Part shown: piece after piece, positions 16,978 to 25,236 of the stretch | How the letters are laid out: each line of letters opens with the position of its first letter | How positions within the stretch are numbered: the stretch's first letter is position 1 | Assembly (NCBI RefSeq): GCF_004151245.1 | Contig: NZ_JUIW01000004.1 | Location: forward strand, 248,001-312,000 | DNA from: Flavobacterium beibuense | GTDB taxonomy: Bacteria; Bacteroidota; Bacteroidia; Flavobacteriales; Flavobacteriaceae | Length of the DNA: 64,000 bases | Direction: 5' to 3' | The notes under the pieces: generated by a model | What the model was told of the DNA's origin: nothing | The model's database searches: none | The model's input: only the letters and a program-made list of their open reading frames with translations | Made by a program: the position numbers and the translations under genes

Positions 16978-17872
16978 AATCCTTAGGATCTTCCTTTTTA
17001 AACTCGGGTTGTATGTTTACGTGGTTAATACCAAATTTTTCATACAGCACATCCTCAATATGCTGTAAGAGTACATTAAACTGCGATAGTGTAATATCGT
17101 GCGTACAGTCTAAATGTGCTTCCAGGTGCAGTTCTTCTTCGTTTAGGTGCCAAACGTGTATGTGATGCAGCTTATTAACACCCTCTATTTTATGTACTTC
17201 CCTAACTATGGCTTTAATATCTATAAATTCCGGTGTGAACAGCATCAGCATTTTGGTGGACTTTAATAACAGGTCTGCCCCTACCACTACCAGATAAATG
17301 GCAATAATAAGTGTCATAACCCCGTCTACCCAATACAGTTCAAAATACTTCATCATTATCCCGCCTACCAATACGGCTACCGATGCCATCATGTCTGTTA
17401 ATAAGTGCAGGTAAGCCGATTTCATGTTCAGATTATGGTCGGCATCCTTTTTAAGCAACAGTACCGAAAGTCCGTTTACTACGATACCTAAAACCGACAA
17501 CCATATAACCAGCCCCGGCTTAATAATAACCGGTTCAAAAAAACGGGTAATTGCCTCATAAATAAGGTAAATGGCTACCAGTACAAGAGTAAGGGAGTTT
17601 ATAAAAGCAGCAATAAGCTCTGATCGCTTAAGCCCGAAGGTTTGGGAAATGGTGGCTTTTTTTCGGGAGAGTTTATGGGCCACATAACTTATTACCAGCG
17701 AAAGTACATCGCTAAAATTATGCAGCGCATCAGACAATAAGGCCAGGCTGCCGGAAATTATCCCTCCCACAACCTGGGCTATTGTTATTAGTGTATTGAG
17801 CAGTATGGAAAAAAGCAGGTTTTTTCCCTCAACCTCATGTTTATGTATACGATGATGATGGTGCCCGCTCAC
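16961..17872 (-). CDS. Cation diffusion facilitator family metal exporter (CzcD-like)
   Basis: 303 residues with six predicted membrane helices and a cytoplasmic C-terminal domain. The transport-site motifs are kept: D48-x-x-H51-x-x-x-D55 in TM2 (SDALHNFSD) and HLLTD in TM5. The N-terminus is histidine-rich (SGHHHHRIHKH), as in zinc exporters. Zn2+ or Co2+ efflux by proton antiport is the likely role. It follows rpiB by 14 bp, and the two probably share a promoter. Confidence 0.93.
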   Translation of the reverse strand: MSGHHHHRIHKHEVEGKNLLFSILLNTLITIAQVVGGIISGSLALLSDALHNFSDVLSLVISYVAHKLSRKKATISQTFGLKRSELIAAFINSLTLVLVAIYLIYEAITRFFEPVIIKPGLVIWLSVLGIVVNGLSVLLLKKDADHNLNMKSAYLHLLTDMMASVAVLVGGIMMKYFELYWVDGVMTLIIAIYLVVVGADLLLKSTKMLMLFTPEFIDIKAIVREVHKIEGVNKLHHIHVWHLNEEELHLEAHLDCTHDITLSQFNVLLQHIEDVLYEKFGINHVNIQPEFKKEDPKDFIVQD

Positions 17873-17886
17873 TACAGTTTATATTT

Positions 17887-18315
17887 TTAACAAGGTATTT
17901 TGTTTACTCTGTTTTGGTGTCTTCCGCCTTCAAAATCAGTGTTTAAAAACGTATCTACCATTTCTATTGCCTGTTGTATGGAAGTGTAACGGGCAGGTAT
18001 GCTGATAATGTTAGAATCATTGTGTTGGCGCGCCAGCGCCGCGATTTCTTTTATCCAGCATAGTGCAGCCCTAATTTTCTGGTGTTTGTTAACACTCATG
18101 GCAACACCGTTACCGCTACCACATATAATAATACCAAAATCGGCAACACCGTTTTCAACATCATTAGCAACCGGGTGTACAAAGTCTGGATAGTCTACAC
18201 TGTCAAAAGTATCTGTACCGTGGTTAATAACTTCTATACCTTTGTCTTCCAGGTATTTTACAATGGCTTTTTTATAGTCAGGACCTGCGTGGTCGTTACC
18301 AATTGAAATTTTCAT
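17887..18315 (-). CDS. rpiB: Ribose-5-phosphate isomerase B
   Basis: 142 residues, usual for RpiB/LacAB. The motifs NDHAG (7-11), the active-site C65 in IIICGSGNGV (62-71) and RAALC are present. It interconverts ribose-5-phosphate and ribulose-5-phosphate in the pentose phosphate pathway. It is the first gene of a two-gene unit with the CDF exporter. A -7 element lies 36 bp upstream. Confidence 0.95.
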   Translation of the reverse strand: MKISIGNDHAGPDYKKAIVKYLEDKGIEVINHGTDTFDSVDYPDFVHPVANDVENGVADFGIIICGSGNGVAMSVNKHQKIRAALCWIKEIAALARQHNDSNIISIPARYTSIQQAIEMVDTFLNTDFEGGRHQNRVNKIPC

Positions 18316-18351
18316 ACGTTTCTGCTGTAATTAAATATTAAATTTACCCTG

Positions 18352-18359
18352 CAAAGTTA
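18352..18359 (-). promoter_or_regulatory. -7 promoter element of rpiB
   Basis: Minus-strand TAACTTTG matches TAnnTTTG, 36 bp before the rpiB ATG. Confidence 0.5.
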
Positions 18360-18753
18360 CCAAGAATTAAGCATCCTTAATAGTATAGGGAATTAAATTT
18401 ATCTTTCCTACCTGATTTTCAGCACCTTGACTTTCTGTAAAAATGTTAAAATTTTGAATTGTTAACAGAATATGTAAATGTACTGAAAACTAACTAGTTA
18501 AATTTTAACAGTTATTGTTCATAACTTTGAATAGAAAAAAGTAAAATTTTTGAGAACCTATTGGAAATTTTCGTAATCCAAAACCTAACATTCCTATCCA
18601 AATTTATTTCTTACTTTTTCTTTGAAAGTTATGAAAAGGTTAACAAGGGTTATTAACAGCAATTAACAGGGTAAGTTTTCAAACAAAACAATTAAAAAAC
18701 ACTAATTAACCATTGTTAATAACCTGTACCCCTTTTTACAAAAAACCTTTATT

Positions 18754-18793
18754 TTGAATTGTTTACAATTTCTTAACTTTGTTAATACCTTTG
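18754..18793 (+). promoter_or_regulatory. Rightward promoter(s) with no gene directly downstream
   Basis: TTG at 18754-18756, a 17-bp spacer and TAACTTTG at 18774-18781 form a good Bacteroidota promoter. A second -7 element, TACCTTTG, lies at 18786-18793. The next rightward gene (rnr) starts more than 500 bp away and a leftward gene intervenes. The product may be a non-coding transcript. Confidence 0.45.
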
Positions 18794-18941
18794 TATAAAA
18801 TTGTATAACTCACTTAAAAAACAAATCGGAAGAAAGTTATACCCGTTATTAACACGCAATAATCATCATCATAAAGATTTCAAATTTTAAAAAAAGCTTT
18901 TTTTGTTTTTAATGAATGTTGAAAACCTTTATAACTTTTGA

Positions 18942-19181
18942 TCAAACGATTTTTAAATTGGATTGATCTTCAAAGTTGCTGAGTATCTCTTTTACGGTTT
19001 CCAGATCGTTAGGATGTACTTTGAGTTTGATTCCTCCCAGTGCGTGCGAATAGAAAGGAGCGAGGCCCGTGATGGTTTCGTTTTCGAAATAAAAGCTTAT
19101 ACCGGCCTCTGTTAATAAGTGCTTCAGTATGGTAATTTCATGCGGGTAGCTGTATACAGCTGCTACTATAAAATTTGTCAT
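18942..19181 (-). CDS. DUF2007 putative signal-transducing protein
   Basis: 79 residues, soluble. The pattern of an N-terminal strand, HEITILKHLLTEAGISFYFENE and a GGIKLKVHPNDLETVKEIL tail matches DUF2007, a small ferredoxin-like fold. Its function is unknown and it is often described only as putative signal transducing. It is alone and divergent from rnr, at the edge of the long gene-free block. Confidence 0.8.
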   Translation of the reverse strand: MTNFIVAAVYSYPHEITILKHLLTEAGISFYFENETITGLAPFYSHALGGIKLKVHPNDLETVKEILSNFEDQSNLKIV

Positions 19182-19297
19182 ATGTAAATGAGGTTCAGTA
19201 TTATCCCTATAAATTTAGTAAGTAAAAGTTATTATTTCATTAATTGTGGTAACTATTCTGTAAGTAATTTGTAATTTTCAGCATTATTAAAATATAT

Positions 19298-21487
19298 ATG
19301 AGTAAAAAAAGAAACGGAAAACCAACCGTAAAGAAGGAAAAAGACTTTTCCAGAAAGATTTTTAAAATACTCTCTAAAGATCCCAATAAGCTATTTAACT
19401 ACAAGCAGATAGCAGCTGCTCTTGAACTTAACGATACAAAAAGCAGAAACGAGATTATAAAAGAGTTAAAATACCTTGCCTCTAAAGAGAAGATTGAAGA
19501 AGTGGAAAGAGGTAAATACAGGGTTATATCTAAAGCCGATTATATTGAAGGAACCATAGATATGACCAGCAGGAAAACTGCTTATTTTGTATCTACAGAA
19601 CTTGAAGATGATGTTTTTATACCTACCGGTAACCTTAATAAAGCTTTAGACGGCGATAAGGTGAAGGTTTATATCTATAACCGAAGAAGGGGGAGAAGGC
19701 CCGAAGGTGAAGTGGTTGAAATTATTGAAAGGGCAAGAACCGAATTTGTAGGCGTTATTGATATACAAAAGAACTTTGCTTTTGTAAGTACTGCCAATGC
19801 AAAAATGTACACTGATATTTTTATCCCTAAAAATAAACTGGGCAATGCTCAGGACGGGGATGTGGTACTGGTAAAGATAGAAGACTGGCCTGAAAAGGCA
19901 GACAGCCCTTTTGGAGAGGTTTTAAGGGTACTTGGACGCCCTGGTGAGCATAATACCGAGATACACGCTATTTTGGCCGAGTACGGGCTTCCTTACGACT
20001 TCCCTGTGGATGTCGAGGCCTATGCACAAAAGATAGATACATCAATTAAAGAAGAAGAGATTGTAAACAGGAGGGATATGCGTAAGGTACTTACCTTTAC
20101 CATAGACCCTAAAGATGCAAAAGATTTTGATGATGCCTTATCGTTCCAAAAGCTTGAAAACGGTAATTATGAAGTAGGTATCCATATTGCGGATGTATCG
20201 TATTATCTACAAGAAGGTACTATACTGGATGAAGAAGCTTACAGCAGGGCAACCTCTGTTTACCTTGTAGACAGGGTAGTACCTATGCTTCCGGAAGTAC
20301 TGTCAAACTTTGCCTGTTCGCTAAGGCCTAACGAAGAGAAATATACTTTCTCTGCCGTATTTGAACTTAATGAAAAAGCAGAAGTGGTAAACCAGTGGTT
20401 TGGTCGCACTGCTATTTATTCCGATCAGCGTTTTGCTTATGAGGAAGCACAAAGTGTTATTGAAACAAAAGGAAATACCATTCCTGCAGATGTTTCATTA
20501 ACAGGGGAGGAGTACCAGATAAGCAATGATATACAGGAAGCTATATTAAAACTTGATGACCTGGCTAAGATTATGCGTAGGAAACGTATGCAGCACGGTG
20601 CCATTTCTTTTGATAAGGTTGAAGTTAAGTTCAATTTAAATGAAGAGGCAGAACCAATTGGGGTATACTTTAAAGTAGCTAAAGATGCCAACCATCTTAT
20701 TGAAGAGTTTATGCTTTTGGCTAACCGTAAGGTGGCAGAATTTATAGGGAAGCAAAAACCTCAAAAGACATTTGTATACCGTATTCACGATGAACCCGAT
20801 CAGGATAAGCTTATTAACCTGCAAACGGTAATCTCTAAGTTTGGTTACAGTATCAATTTCAAATCAAAAGATGCTATATCTAAATCGCTTAATAATTTAT
20901 TGGCTGAAGTACAGGGAAGAAAAGAACAGAATCTTGTAGATACGTTAGCAATAAGAACTATGAGTAAGGCTAAGTATTCTACCGAAAACATAGGGCATTA
21001 CGGACTTGCATTTGATTATTATTCGCATTTTACATCTCCCATAAGACGTTATCCTGATGTTATGGCACACAGATTGCTGCAACACTATCTGGATGGAGGC
21101 AAATCGGTTGATGAAGAAGCTTATGAGGAAAAATGCAACCATTCGTCTAACATGGAAAACCTGGCTGCCAATGCAGAGCGTGACAGTATTAAATACATGC
21201 AGGTTAAGTACATGCTGGATCATAAGGACGAGGAATTCTTAGGTGTGATATCAGGCGTTACCGAATGGGGTATTTATGTGGAGATAGTTTCTAACAAATG
21301 TGAAGGTATGTGCCGCATTCGTGAAATTAAAGATGATTATTACACTTTTGATGAAAAGCAATATGCTTTAGTAGGGGAGGTAACCCATAATTTATTACAG
21401 CTGGGCGACGAGGTTTATGTAAAAGTAAAGAACGCCGACCTGGTTAAAAAGCAACTTGATTTTCAGTTCCTTGGTAAGAAGGAGTAA
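19298..21487 (+). CDS. rnr: Ribonuclease R
   Basis: 729 residues, full length. Parts in order: basic N-terminus with a winged-helix region (about 20-80), OB/cold-shock domains (about 85-215), RNB catalytic domain (about 258-590) with DPKDAKDFDDALS (270-282) carrying the metal-binding aspartates, and a C-terminal S1 domain (about 640-725). It is a processive 3'-5' exoribonuclease that degrades structured RNA and works in RNA quality control. It is followed 20 bp later by the first DUF2807 gene with no terminator between, so readthrough is likely. Confidence 0.96.
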   Translation: MSKKRNGKPTVKKEKDFSRKIFKILSKDPNKLFNYKQIAAALELNDTKSRNEIIKELKYLASKEKIEEVERGKYRVISKADYIEGTIDMTSRKTAYFVSTELEDDVFIPTGNLNKALDGDKVKVYIYNRRRGRRPEGEVVEIIERARTEFVGVIDIQKNFAFVSTANAKMYTDIFIPKNKLGNAQDGDVVLVKIEDWPEKADSPFGEVLRVLGRPGEHNTEIHAILAEYGLPYDFPVDVEAYAQKIDTSIKEEEIVNRRDMRKVLTFTIDPKDAKDFDDALSFQKLENGNYEVGIHIADVSYYLQEGTILDEEAYSRATSVYLVDRVVPMLPEVLSNFACSLRPNEEKYTFSAVFELNEKAEVVNQWFGRTAIYSDQRFAYEEAQSVIETKGNTIPADVSLTGEEYQISNDIQEAILKLDDLAKIMRRKRMQHGAISFDKVEVKFNLNEEAEPIGVYFKVAKDANHLIEEFMLLANRKVAEFIGKQKPQKTFVYRIHDEPDQDKLINLQTVISKFGYSINFKSKDAISKSLNNLLAEVQGRKEQNLVDTLAIRTMSKAKYSTENIGHYGLAFDYYSHFTSPIRRYPDVMAHRLLQHYLDGGKSVDEEAYEEKCNHSSNMENLAANAERDSIKYMQVKYMLDHKDEEFLGVISGVTEWGIYVEIVSNKCEGMCRIREIKDDYYTFDEKQYALVGEVTHNLLQLGDEVYVKVKNADLVKKQLDFQFLGKKE

Positions 21488-21507
21488 TCAATCAAAATCA
21501 ATAAATT

Positions 21508-22170
21508 ATGAAAAAATTCATTGTAGCTTTACTACTTGTTTCGGGTAGCATTTTTGCTCAGGAAACAAGAAACCTTGGAGATTTTTCTACCGTAAAGGTG
21601 TTTGACCAGATTCATGTTTTAATGGTTCAGTCTGATGAAAATAAGATTCTTATTTCAGGACATGACTCTAAAGATGTGGAAGTTGTAAATAAAAATGGTG
21701 AGGTAAAAATCCGTATGAAGTTTTCCAAACTGCTTCAGGGCGATGATATTTCAGTTACTTTATATTACAAAAATGTAGATCAGATTGAAGCCAGTGAAGG
21801 TGCTTATGTTTCTTCTCAGGATACTTTTAAAAGCATTGCTTTTGAACTTAATGTAAAAGAAGGGGCAGAGGTAAAGCTTAATCTTGATGTGCAAAAGCTT
21901 AAAAGTAAAATTAAATCGGGCGGTATAGTTACAATTACAGGTACTGCTGATAACCATGATGTTAGTATTAATTCCGGAGGTATTTTAAACTCAAAGAATT
22001 TTACCACTAAACAAACATCTGTAAAGATTACAGCAGGAGGTGAGGCAGATGTTTATGCTACTGATTTTGTAGATGCAGAAACTACTGCCGGTGGTGATAT
22101 AGATGTTTATGGTAATCCAAAACAGATTAATCAAAAAAATACCGCAGGTGGCGATATTAATATCATGTAA
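21508..22170 (+). CDS. DUF2807 secreted beta-helix protein, copy 1
   Basis: 220 residues with a signal peptide (about 1-17, cleavage before QET). The rest is a repetitive beta-strand pattern (GG-x-V-x-I-x-G type) of the DUF2807/GIN head domain, a single-stranded beta-helix. Members are exported, and functions in adhesion or envelope homeostasis have been proposed. The ending NTAGGDINIM is typical. It is followed by a strong terminator and then by a paralogue. It is probably cotranscribed with rnr. Confidence 0.85.
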   Translation: MKKFIVALLLVSGSIFAQETRNLGDFSTVKVFDQIHVLMVQSDENKILISGHDSKDVEVVNKNGEVKIRMKFSKLLQGDDISVTLYYKNVDQIEASEGAYVSSQDTFKSIAFELNVKEGAEVKLNLDVQKLKSKIKSGGIVTITGTADNHDVSINSGGILNSKNFTTKQTSVKITAGGEADVYATDFVDAETTAGGDIDVYGNPKQINQKNTAGGDINIM

Positions 22171-22195
22171 TAACTTCAATATTATAAAATACAGG

Positions 22196-22228
22196 ATCCC
22201 GAAAGTGTAAAGCTTTCGGGATTTTTTT
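22196..22228 (+). terminator. Intrinsic terminator after rnr-DUF2807
   Basis: 10-bp stem ATCCCGAAAG/CTTTCGGGAT with a 7-base loop, followed by seven T. Confidence 0.9.
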
Positions 22229-22293
22229 ATTATAACTGTAACAATCAGTATATCAATACTGTCTTTAGTGGTATCAATCATAATTATTATACC

Positions 22294-22947
22294 ATGAAAA
22301 CATTATTTGTATGTGCTGCAATAGCAGTATTTCAGTTTGCGGGAGCACAAACTACTAAAAGTATAAAAGGCTTCTCTAATCTTGCTATTAGCGGAAGTAT
22401 GGAAGTAACTCTTGTAAAATCTTCAGAAAATAAAGTGGTTATTACAGAGGGTGATGAAGATGATATTAAAATAAGTACTGTAGAGGGTAACCTGGCCATT
22501 AGTAATGAGTCTGATGGGGTAGAACTTACCATTTATTACAACAGTACTATTGAAGTTATTGCTATTGCAGGTGGGGCTGAAGTAAATGTAAAAGATAATA
22601 TTAAATCTAAAAACCTGAACGTTAGTGTTGCCGATGGTTCAGAGGTTAACCTTAAGGCAGATGCTGATAATGTGAGTATTGCAGCAGCTTCAGGATCTGA
22701 AATTCATCTTAGTGGGAAGGCAAAAAACTTTGAGGTTCATGTAGCATCGGGTGCAGAACTTAATGCAGACAAGTTTAAAACAGAAAACAGTTCTGCAGTT
22801 GTAGCATCAGGAGCAGAGGTATCTATTTATGCTACGGAAATGGTTAATGCAACGGTTGCTTCAGGTGCGGAATTAAATGTTTATGGTAATCCTAAAAAAG
22901 TAAATGATAATACCGCTCCTGATGGTGAGTTAAATATCATCAGATAA
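22294..22947 (+). CDS. DUF2807 secreted beta-helix protein, copy 2
   Basis: 217 residues with a signal peptide (about 1-18, cleavage before QTT). It is a paralogue of the gene 124 bp upstream: same start (opening strand, LVKSSENKVVI versus LMVQSDENKILI) and same ending style (VYGNPKKVN then GELNI). The middle shows a short-period repeat with ASGAE/ASGSE recurring five times or so between about 128 and 195, giving a regular beta-helix ladder. It is separated from copy 1 by a terminator, so it is probably expressed independently. Confidence 0.85.
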   Translation: MKTLFVCAAIAVFQFAGAQTTKSIKGFSNLAISGSMEVTLVKSSENKVVITEGDEDDIKISTVEGNLAISNESDGVELTIYYNSTIEVIAIAGGAEVNVKDNIKSKNLNVSVADGSEVNLKADADNVSIAAASGSEIHLSGKAKNFEVHVASGAELNADKFKTENSSAVVASGAEVSIYATEMVNATVASGAELNVYGNPKKVNDNTAPDGELNIIR

Positions 22948-23020
22948 ACATTGTTTTAAGCTTTTTGATGGTTTTATTTAAAAATTTAAAGTAGTAACTT
23001 GCATCAATTAAATTTAATTG

Positions 23021-23707
23021 ATGTTACAAGATATTTTAAGCGCCGTATCTTTAGGTTTTTTCTTGAGTGTAATGCCCGGAGCAGTTTTTTTTGTTTTGCT
23101 TGAAACGAGTGTTGTTAAAGGTTTTAGAGCCGCATTAGCGTTTGATTTAGGAGCTATATTTTCCGATATAATATTTATTCTTATTGCTTATTTCAGTAGT
23201 TATAAACTGCTTCAGAATATTAAAGATGAGCCTGCCTTATTTACTTTTGGCGGGCTCATTATGGTTACATACGGTATTATTTCTTTTATAAAGATTAATA
23301 AATCGGCTAAAAATGAGATAATAGACGACGCCTCACGTGATATTATCAAAAAGAACTACTTCAGCCTGTTTGCTAAAGGTTTCCTTCTTAATTTCATTAA
23401 TATTGGTGTATTAGGGTTTTGGCTTGCCATTATCATTACCTGGGGGCCTCAGCTTGATCTGGATCCTACCAGGATATTCATTTTCTTTACTGCGGTTATA
23501 TGTACTTATCTGATTATTGATATAGGTAAAATAATGCTGGCTAAGCAGTTAAGAAGCAAACTAACCATGAATAATATAAACAAGATTAAAAAAGCAATCA
23601 GTGTTATACTTATAATTTTTGGTATAGCATTACTTGTACAGGGCTGGTTTCCGGCAGAAAGAAAGATAATGGATTCTGCTATAGACAGGTTAGAAAACAA
23701 CAATTAA
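23021..23707 (+). CDS. LysE/RhtB-family exporter
   Basis: 228 residues from ATG 23021; the TTG three bases earlier is the only alternative. Six hydrophobic helices are spread over the length. The N-terminal segment SLGFFLSVMPGAVFFVLLETSVVKGFRAAL is the family signature (P-G-P-like turn after helix 1). These inner-membrane proteins export amino acids such as lysine, homoserine or threonine. Substrate is unknown. It is a single gene with its own terminator. Confidence 0.82.
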   Translation: MLQDILSAVSLGFFLSVMPGAVFFVLLETSVVKGFRAALAFDLGAIFSDIIFILIAYFSSYKLLQNIKDEPALFTFGGLIMVTYGIISFIKINKSAKNEIIDDASRDIIKKNYFSLFAKGFLLNFINIGVLGFWLAIIITWGPQLDLDPTRIFIFFTAVICTYLIIDIGKIMLAKQLRSKLTMNNINKIKKAISVILIIFGIALLVQGWFPAERKIMDSAIDRLENNN

Positions 23708-23722
23708 GAAACATATATAAAT

Positions 23723-23766
23723 AGAACTGCCTAAAAATAATTTATAACTTTTAGGCAGTTCTTTAT
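23723..23766 (+). terminator. Terminator after the LysE-family gene
   Basis: 14-bp perfect stem (23723-23736 with 23749-23762), 12-base AT loop and a T-rich tail. Confidence 0.75.
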
Positions 23767-23796
23767 TCGTCTTTATTTTATTCTTAAATAATTTTA

Positions 23797-24240
23797 TTAA
23801 TCACAGTAAGAATCCAGATAGTTCATTCTTTCTATATGTAAATCTATCATAGCTTGAGCGGACGGACTTGGATTATTTTCAATATACCACATTAATTGCT
23901 CATTATACGTTGCATTAATTTCAGCTTTTAATAAAGTACAAGAGTCGCAGTTAGTATTATCTCCTGTTTCTTCACAGTAAGAATCCAGATAGTTCATTCT
24001 TTCTATATGTAAATCTATCATAGCTTGAGCAGACGGACTTGGATTATTTTCAATATACCACATTAATTGCTCATTATACGTTGCATTAATTTCAGCTTTT
24101 AATAAAGTACAAGGATCACAATCACTTTCCATATTCTGATTAGATTTGAGTATTGTTTGATCTTGAATAATTTTATTTGTTTCCTCAGTAGTGCAGCCAA
24201 ATAATAGTAGTAATACTGCAAAAAAGTAAATGTTTTTCAT
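23797..24240 (-). CDS. Lipoprotein with an internal tandem duplication
   Basis: 147 residues. The signal peptide ends in a lipobox LLFGC (C16), so it is a lipoprotein. The mature part is almost entirely two copies of a 48-residue unit that starts with CTLLKAEINATYNEQ, passes through NNPSPSAQAMIDLHIERM and ends in SYC. A C-x-x-C pair opens each unit, so each repeat carries three cysteines. The family is unknown to me. The two units are identical in protein sequence, suggesting very recent duplication. It is a single gene in AT-rich DNA upstream of tRNA-Cys. Confidence 0.75.
   Translation of the reverse strand: MKNIYFFAVLLLLFGCTTEETNKIIQDQTILKSNQNMESDCDPCTLLKAEINATYNEQLMWYIENNPSPSAQAMIDLHIERMNYLDSYCEETGDNTNCDSCTLLKAEINATYNEQLMWYIENNPSPSAQAMIDLHIERMNYLDSYCD
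23801..24114. repeat. Two-copy tandem repeat, period 171 bp
   Basis: Copy 1 is 23801-23943 and copy 2 is 23972-24114, each 143 bp. I find one difference (gcggac versus gcagac), which is synonymous in the encoded lipoprotein. A 28-bp non-repeated spacer lies between the copies. The period is a multiple of three, so the frame is kept. Confidence 0.93.
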
Positions 24241-24517
24241 TGTAAATTTTTTAATAAATATTGGTTAGAATTATTAGAAGGAATAAAAATATAAAAACAA
24301 TAAACACTTTATGTTAAAAAATGTTAATTTATTATAAAATATTTAATAAATAAATAATAACAGTATTTTTTAAATAATAAAAAGCAATATTTTAAATATT
24401 AATAATAAAAGTATTGTATAATGTTTTTTTAGTATTAATCTTTCAGTATTTAAATAAGCTACCTATTAGATATAAGCTTGTACTAAAAAAACTTATTTTT
24501 AGGAAAGAAGAATGAAT
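24241..24517. other. AT-rich intergenic region, nothing recognised
   Basis: About 280 bp made almost only of A and T, between the lipoprotein gene and the tRNA-Cys terminator. No promoter consensus, RNA fold or coding frame was convincing. The promoter of the lipoprotein gene must lie here. Confidence 0.6.
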
Positions 24518-24552
24518 AAAAAAAGCTATCATGAAAATGATAGCTTTTTTTT
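24518..24552 (-). terminator. Terminator of tRNA-Cys
   Basis: Stem GCTATCAT/ATGATAGC extended by the A/T runs, GAAA loop, with a U-run in the leftward direction directly after the tRNA. Confidence 0.88.
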
Positions 24553-24553
24553 G

Positions 24554-24628
24554 TGGAGGCATCGAGCGGATTCGAACCGCTGTAGCAGGTTTTGCAGACC
24601 TGTGCCTAAGCCCCTCGGCCACGATGCC
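24554..24628 (-). tRNA. tRNA-Cys (GCA)
   Basis: Minus-strand cloverleaf: acceptor GGCATCG pairs with CGATGCC, anticodon stem CAGGT/ACCTG encloses the loop CTGCAAA (anticodon GCA), and the T arm is AGCGG-TTCGAAT-CCGCT. The discriminator base is U, as expected for tRNA-Cys, and CCA is encoded at 24554-24556. A promoter and terminator bracket it closely, so it is a single-tRNA unit. Confidence 0.97.
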
Positions 24629-24645
24629 ATTAGGTTTATGGTTGG

Positions 24646-24675
24646 CAAATTTACATATATTTTGCAGTATCGCAA
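24646..24675 (-). promoter_or_regulatory. Promoter of tRNA-Cys
   Basis: Minus-strand TTG (24673-24675), 19-bp spacer, TAAATTTG (24646-24653). It fits the Bacteroidota consensus and places the start of transcription just before the tRNA. Confidence 0.75.
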
Positions 24676-24762
24676 GAAATTTTGAAGGTAAATTTATTTT
24701 TCCGTAAACTTCCTGCAAGATAGAATGTTTTATCTTTTTTTAATCATTTATTAATGAAAACT

Positions 24763-25122
24763 TTAGGTTCTGTATTCCTCTAACTCAATTGTTACAGCTT
24801 CTACATCACCGCCAATAGGAGGATTTATTTTAGAAACACCTACAATTATTCTTGATACGGCCGGAATTTCATCAAAAATCCTCTTTACTATCCTTTTTGC
24901 AACGTGTTCTAACAGTTTAGAACGTATAGCCATTTCCTCTATAACTATCTTATTAAGATGCACATAATCAACAGTATCTTCAAGGTCATCTGTTTCCATA
25001 GATTTTCTAAGGTCTGCCTTTATTTCAAGATCAACCCTGTAATCAGATCCTATTTTACTTTCCTCAACTAAACAGCCGTGGTAAGAAAAGGTGCGTATAT
25101 TTTTAAGTTTTATGGTTCCCAT
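24763..25122 (-). CDS. folB: Dihydroneopterin aldolase
   Basis: 119 residues, normal for FolB. The segments IRTFSYHGCLVEESKIGSDY (opening tunnel strand with the conserved glutamate), TVDYVHLN and LLEHVAKRIVKRI match the family. It cleaves 7,8-dihydroneopterin to 6-hydroxymethyl-dihydropterin and glycolaldehyde in folate synthesis. It is divergent from glnS, as is common in Bacteroidota, and ends shortly before the tRNA-Cys promoter. Confidence 0.92.
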   Translation of the reverse strand: MGTIKLKNIRTFSYHGCLVEESKIGSDYRVDLEIKADLRKSMETDDLEDTVDYVHLNKIVIEEMAIRSKLLEHVAKRIVKRIFDEIPAVSRIIVGVSKINPPIGGDVEAVTIELEEYRT

Positions 25123-25206
25123 AGCAATAAATTATTGTGACGTAAAAATACAATTTATTAGCCTTTTATGCTGTTTTAAATATTCTTTAAAGTCGGGTTT
25201 TTTAAA

Positions 25207-25214
25207 TACCTTTG
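25207..25214 (+). promoter_or_regulatory. -7 promoter element of glnS
   Basis: TACCTTTG, 22 bp before the ATG at 25237. No clear -33 element. Confidence 0.5.
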
Positions 25215-25236
25215 CAATCTTATTATTTTATAGTAT

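Larger units (their letters stand above)
18316..18941. other. 626-bp AT-rich gene-free region, candidate replication origin
   Basis: No coding frame is convincing here. The block is very AT-rich and holds exact copies of GTTATTAACA at 18649-18658 and 18845-18854, and its complement at 18714-18723. Near copies occur around 18459, 18637, 18661 and 18781. It separates leftward genes (rpiB and beyond) from rightward rnr. Two TAnnTTTG elements and one full promoter-like sequence point rightward. A replication origin with DnaA-box-like repeats is one explanation; a regulatory or RNA-coding region is another. Confidence 0.4.

Noticed and set aside
18888..18903. A7-GC-T7 palindrome as a terminator
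   Set aside because: It has no loop or GC-rich stem, so a terminator function is unlikely; kept only as context for the promoter finding.
23801..24114. Repeats looked at as a possible CRISPR array
   Set aside because: Only two long copies, and the repeat codes for a lipoprotein unit in frame.
24443..24718. A 91-residue frame on the minus strand over tRNA-Cys
   Set aside because: It reads through the tRNA and its terminator, and the sequence is not protein-like.
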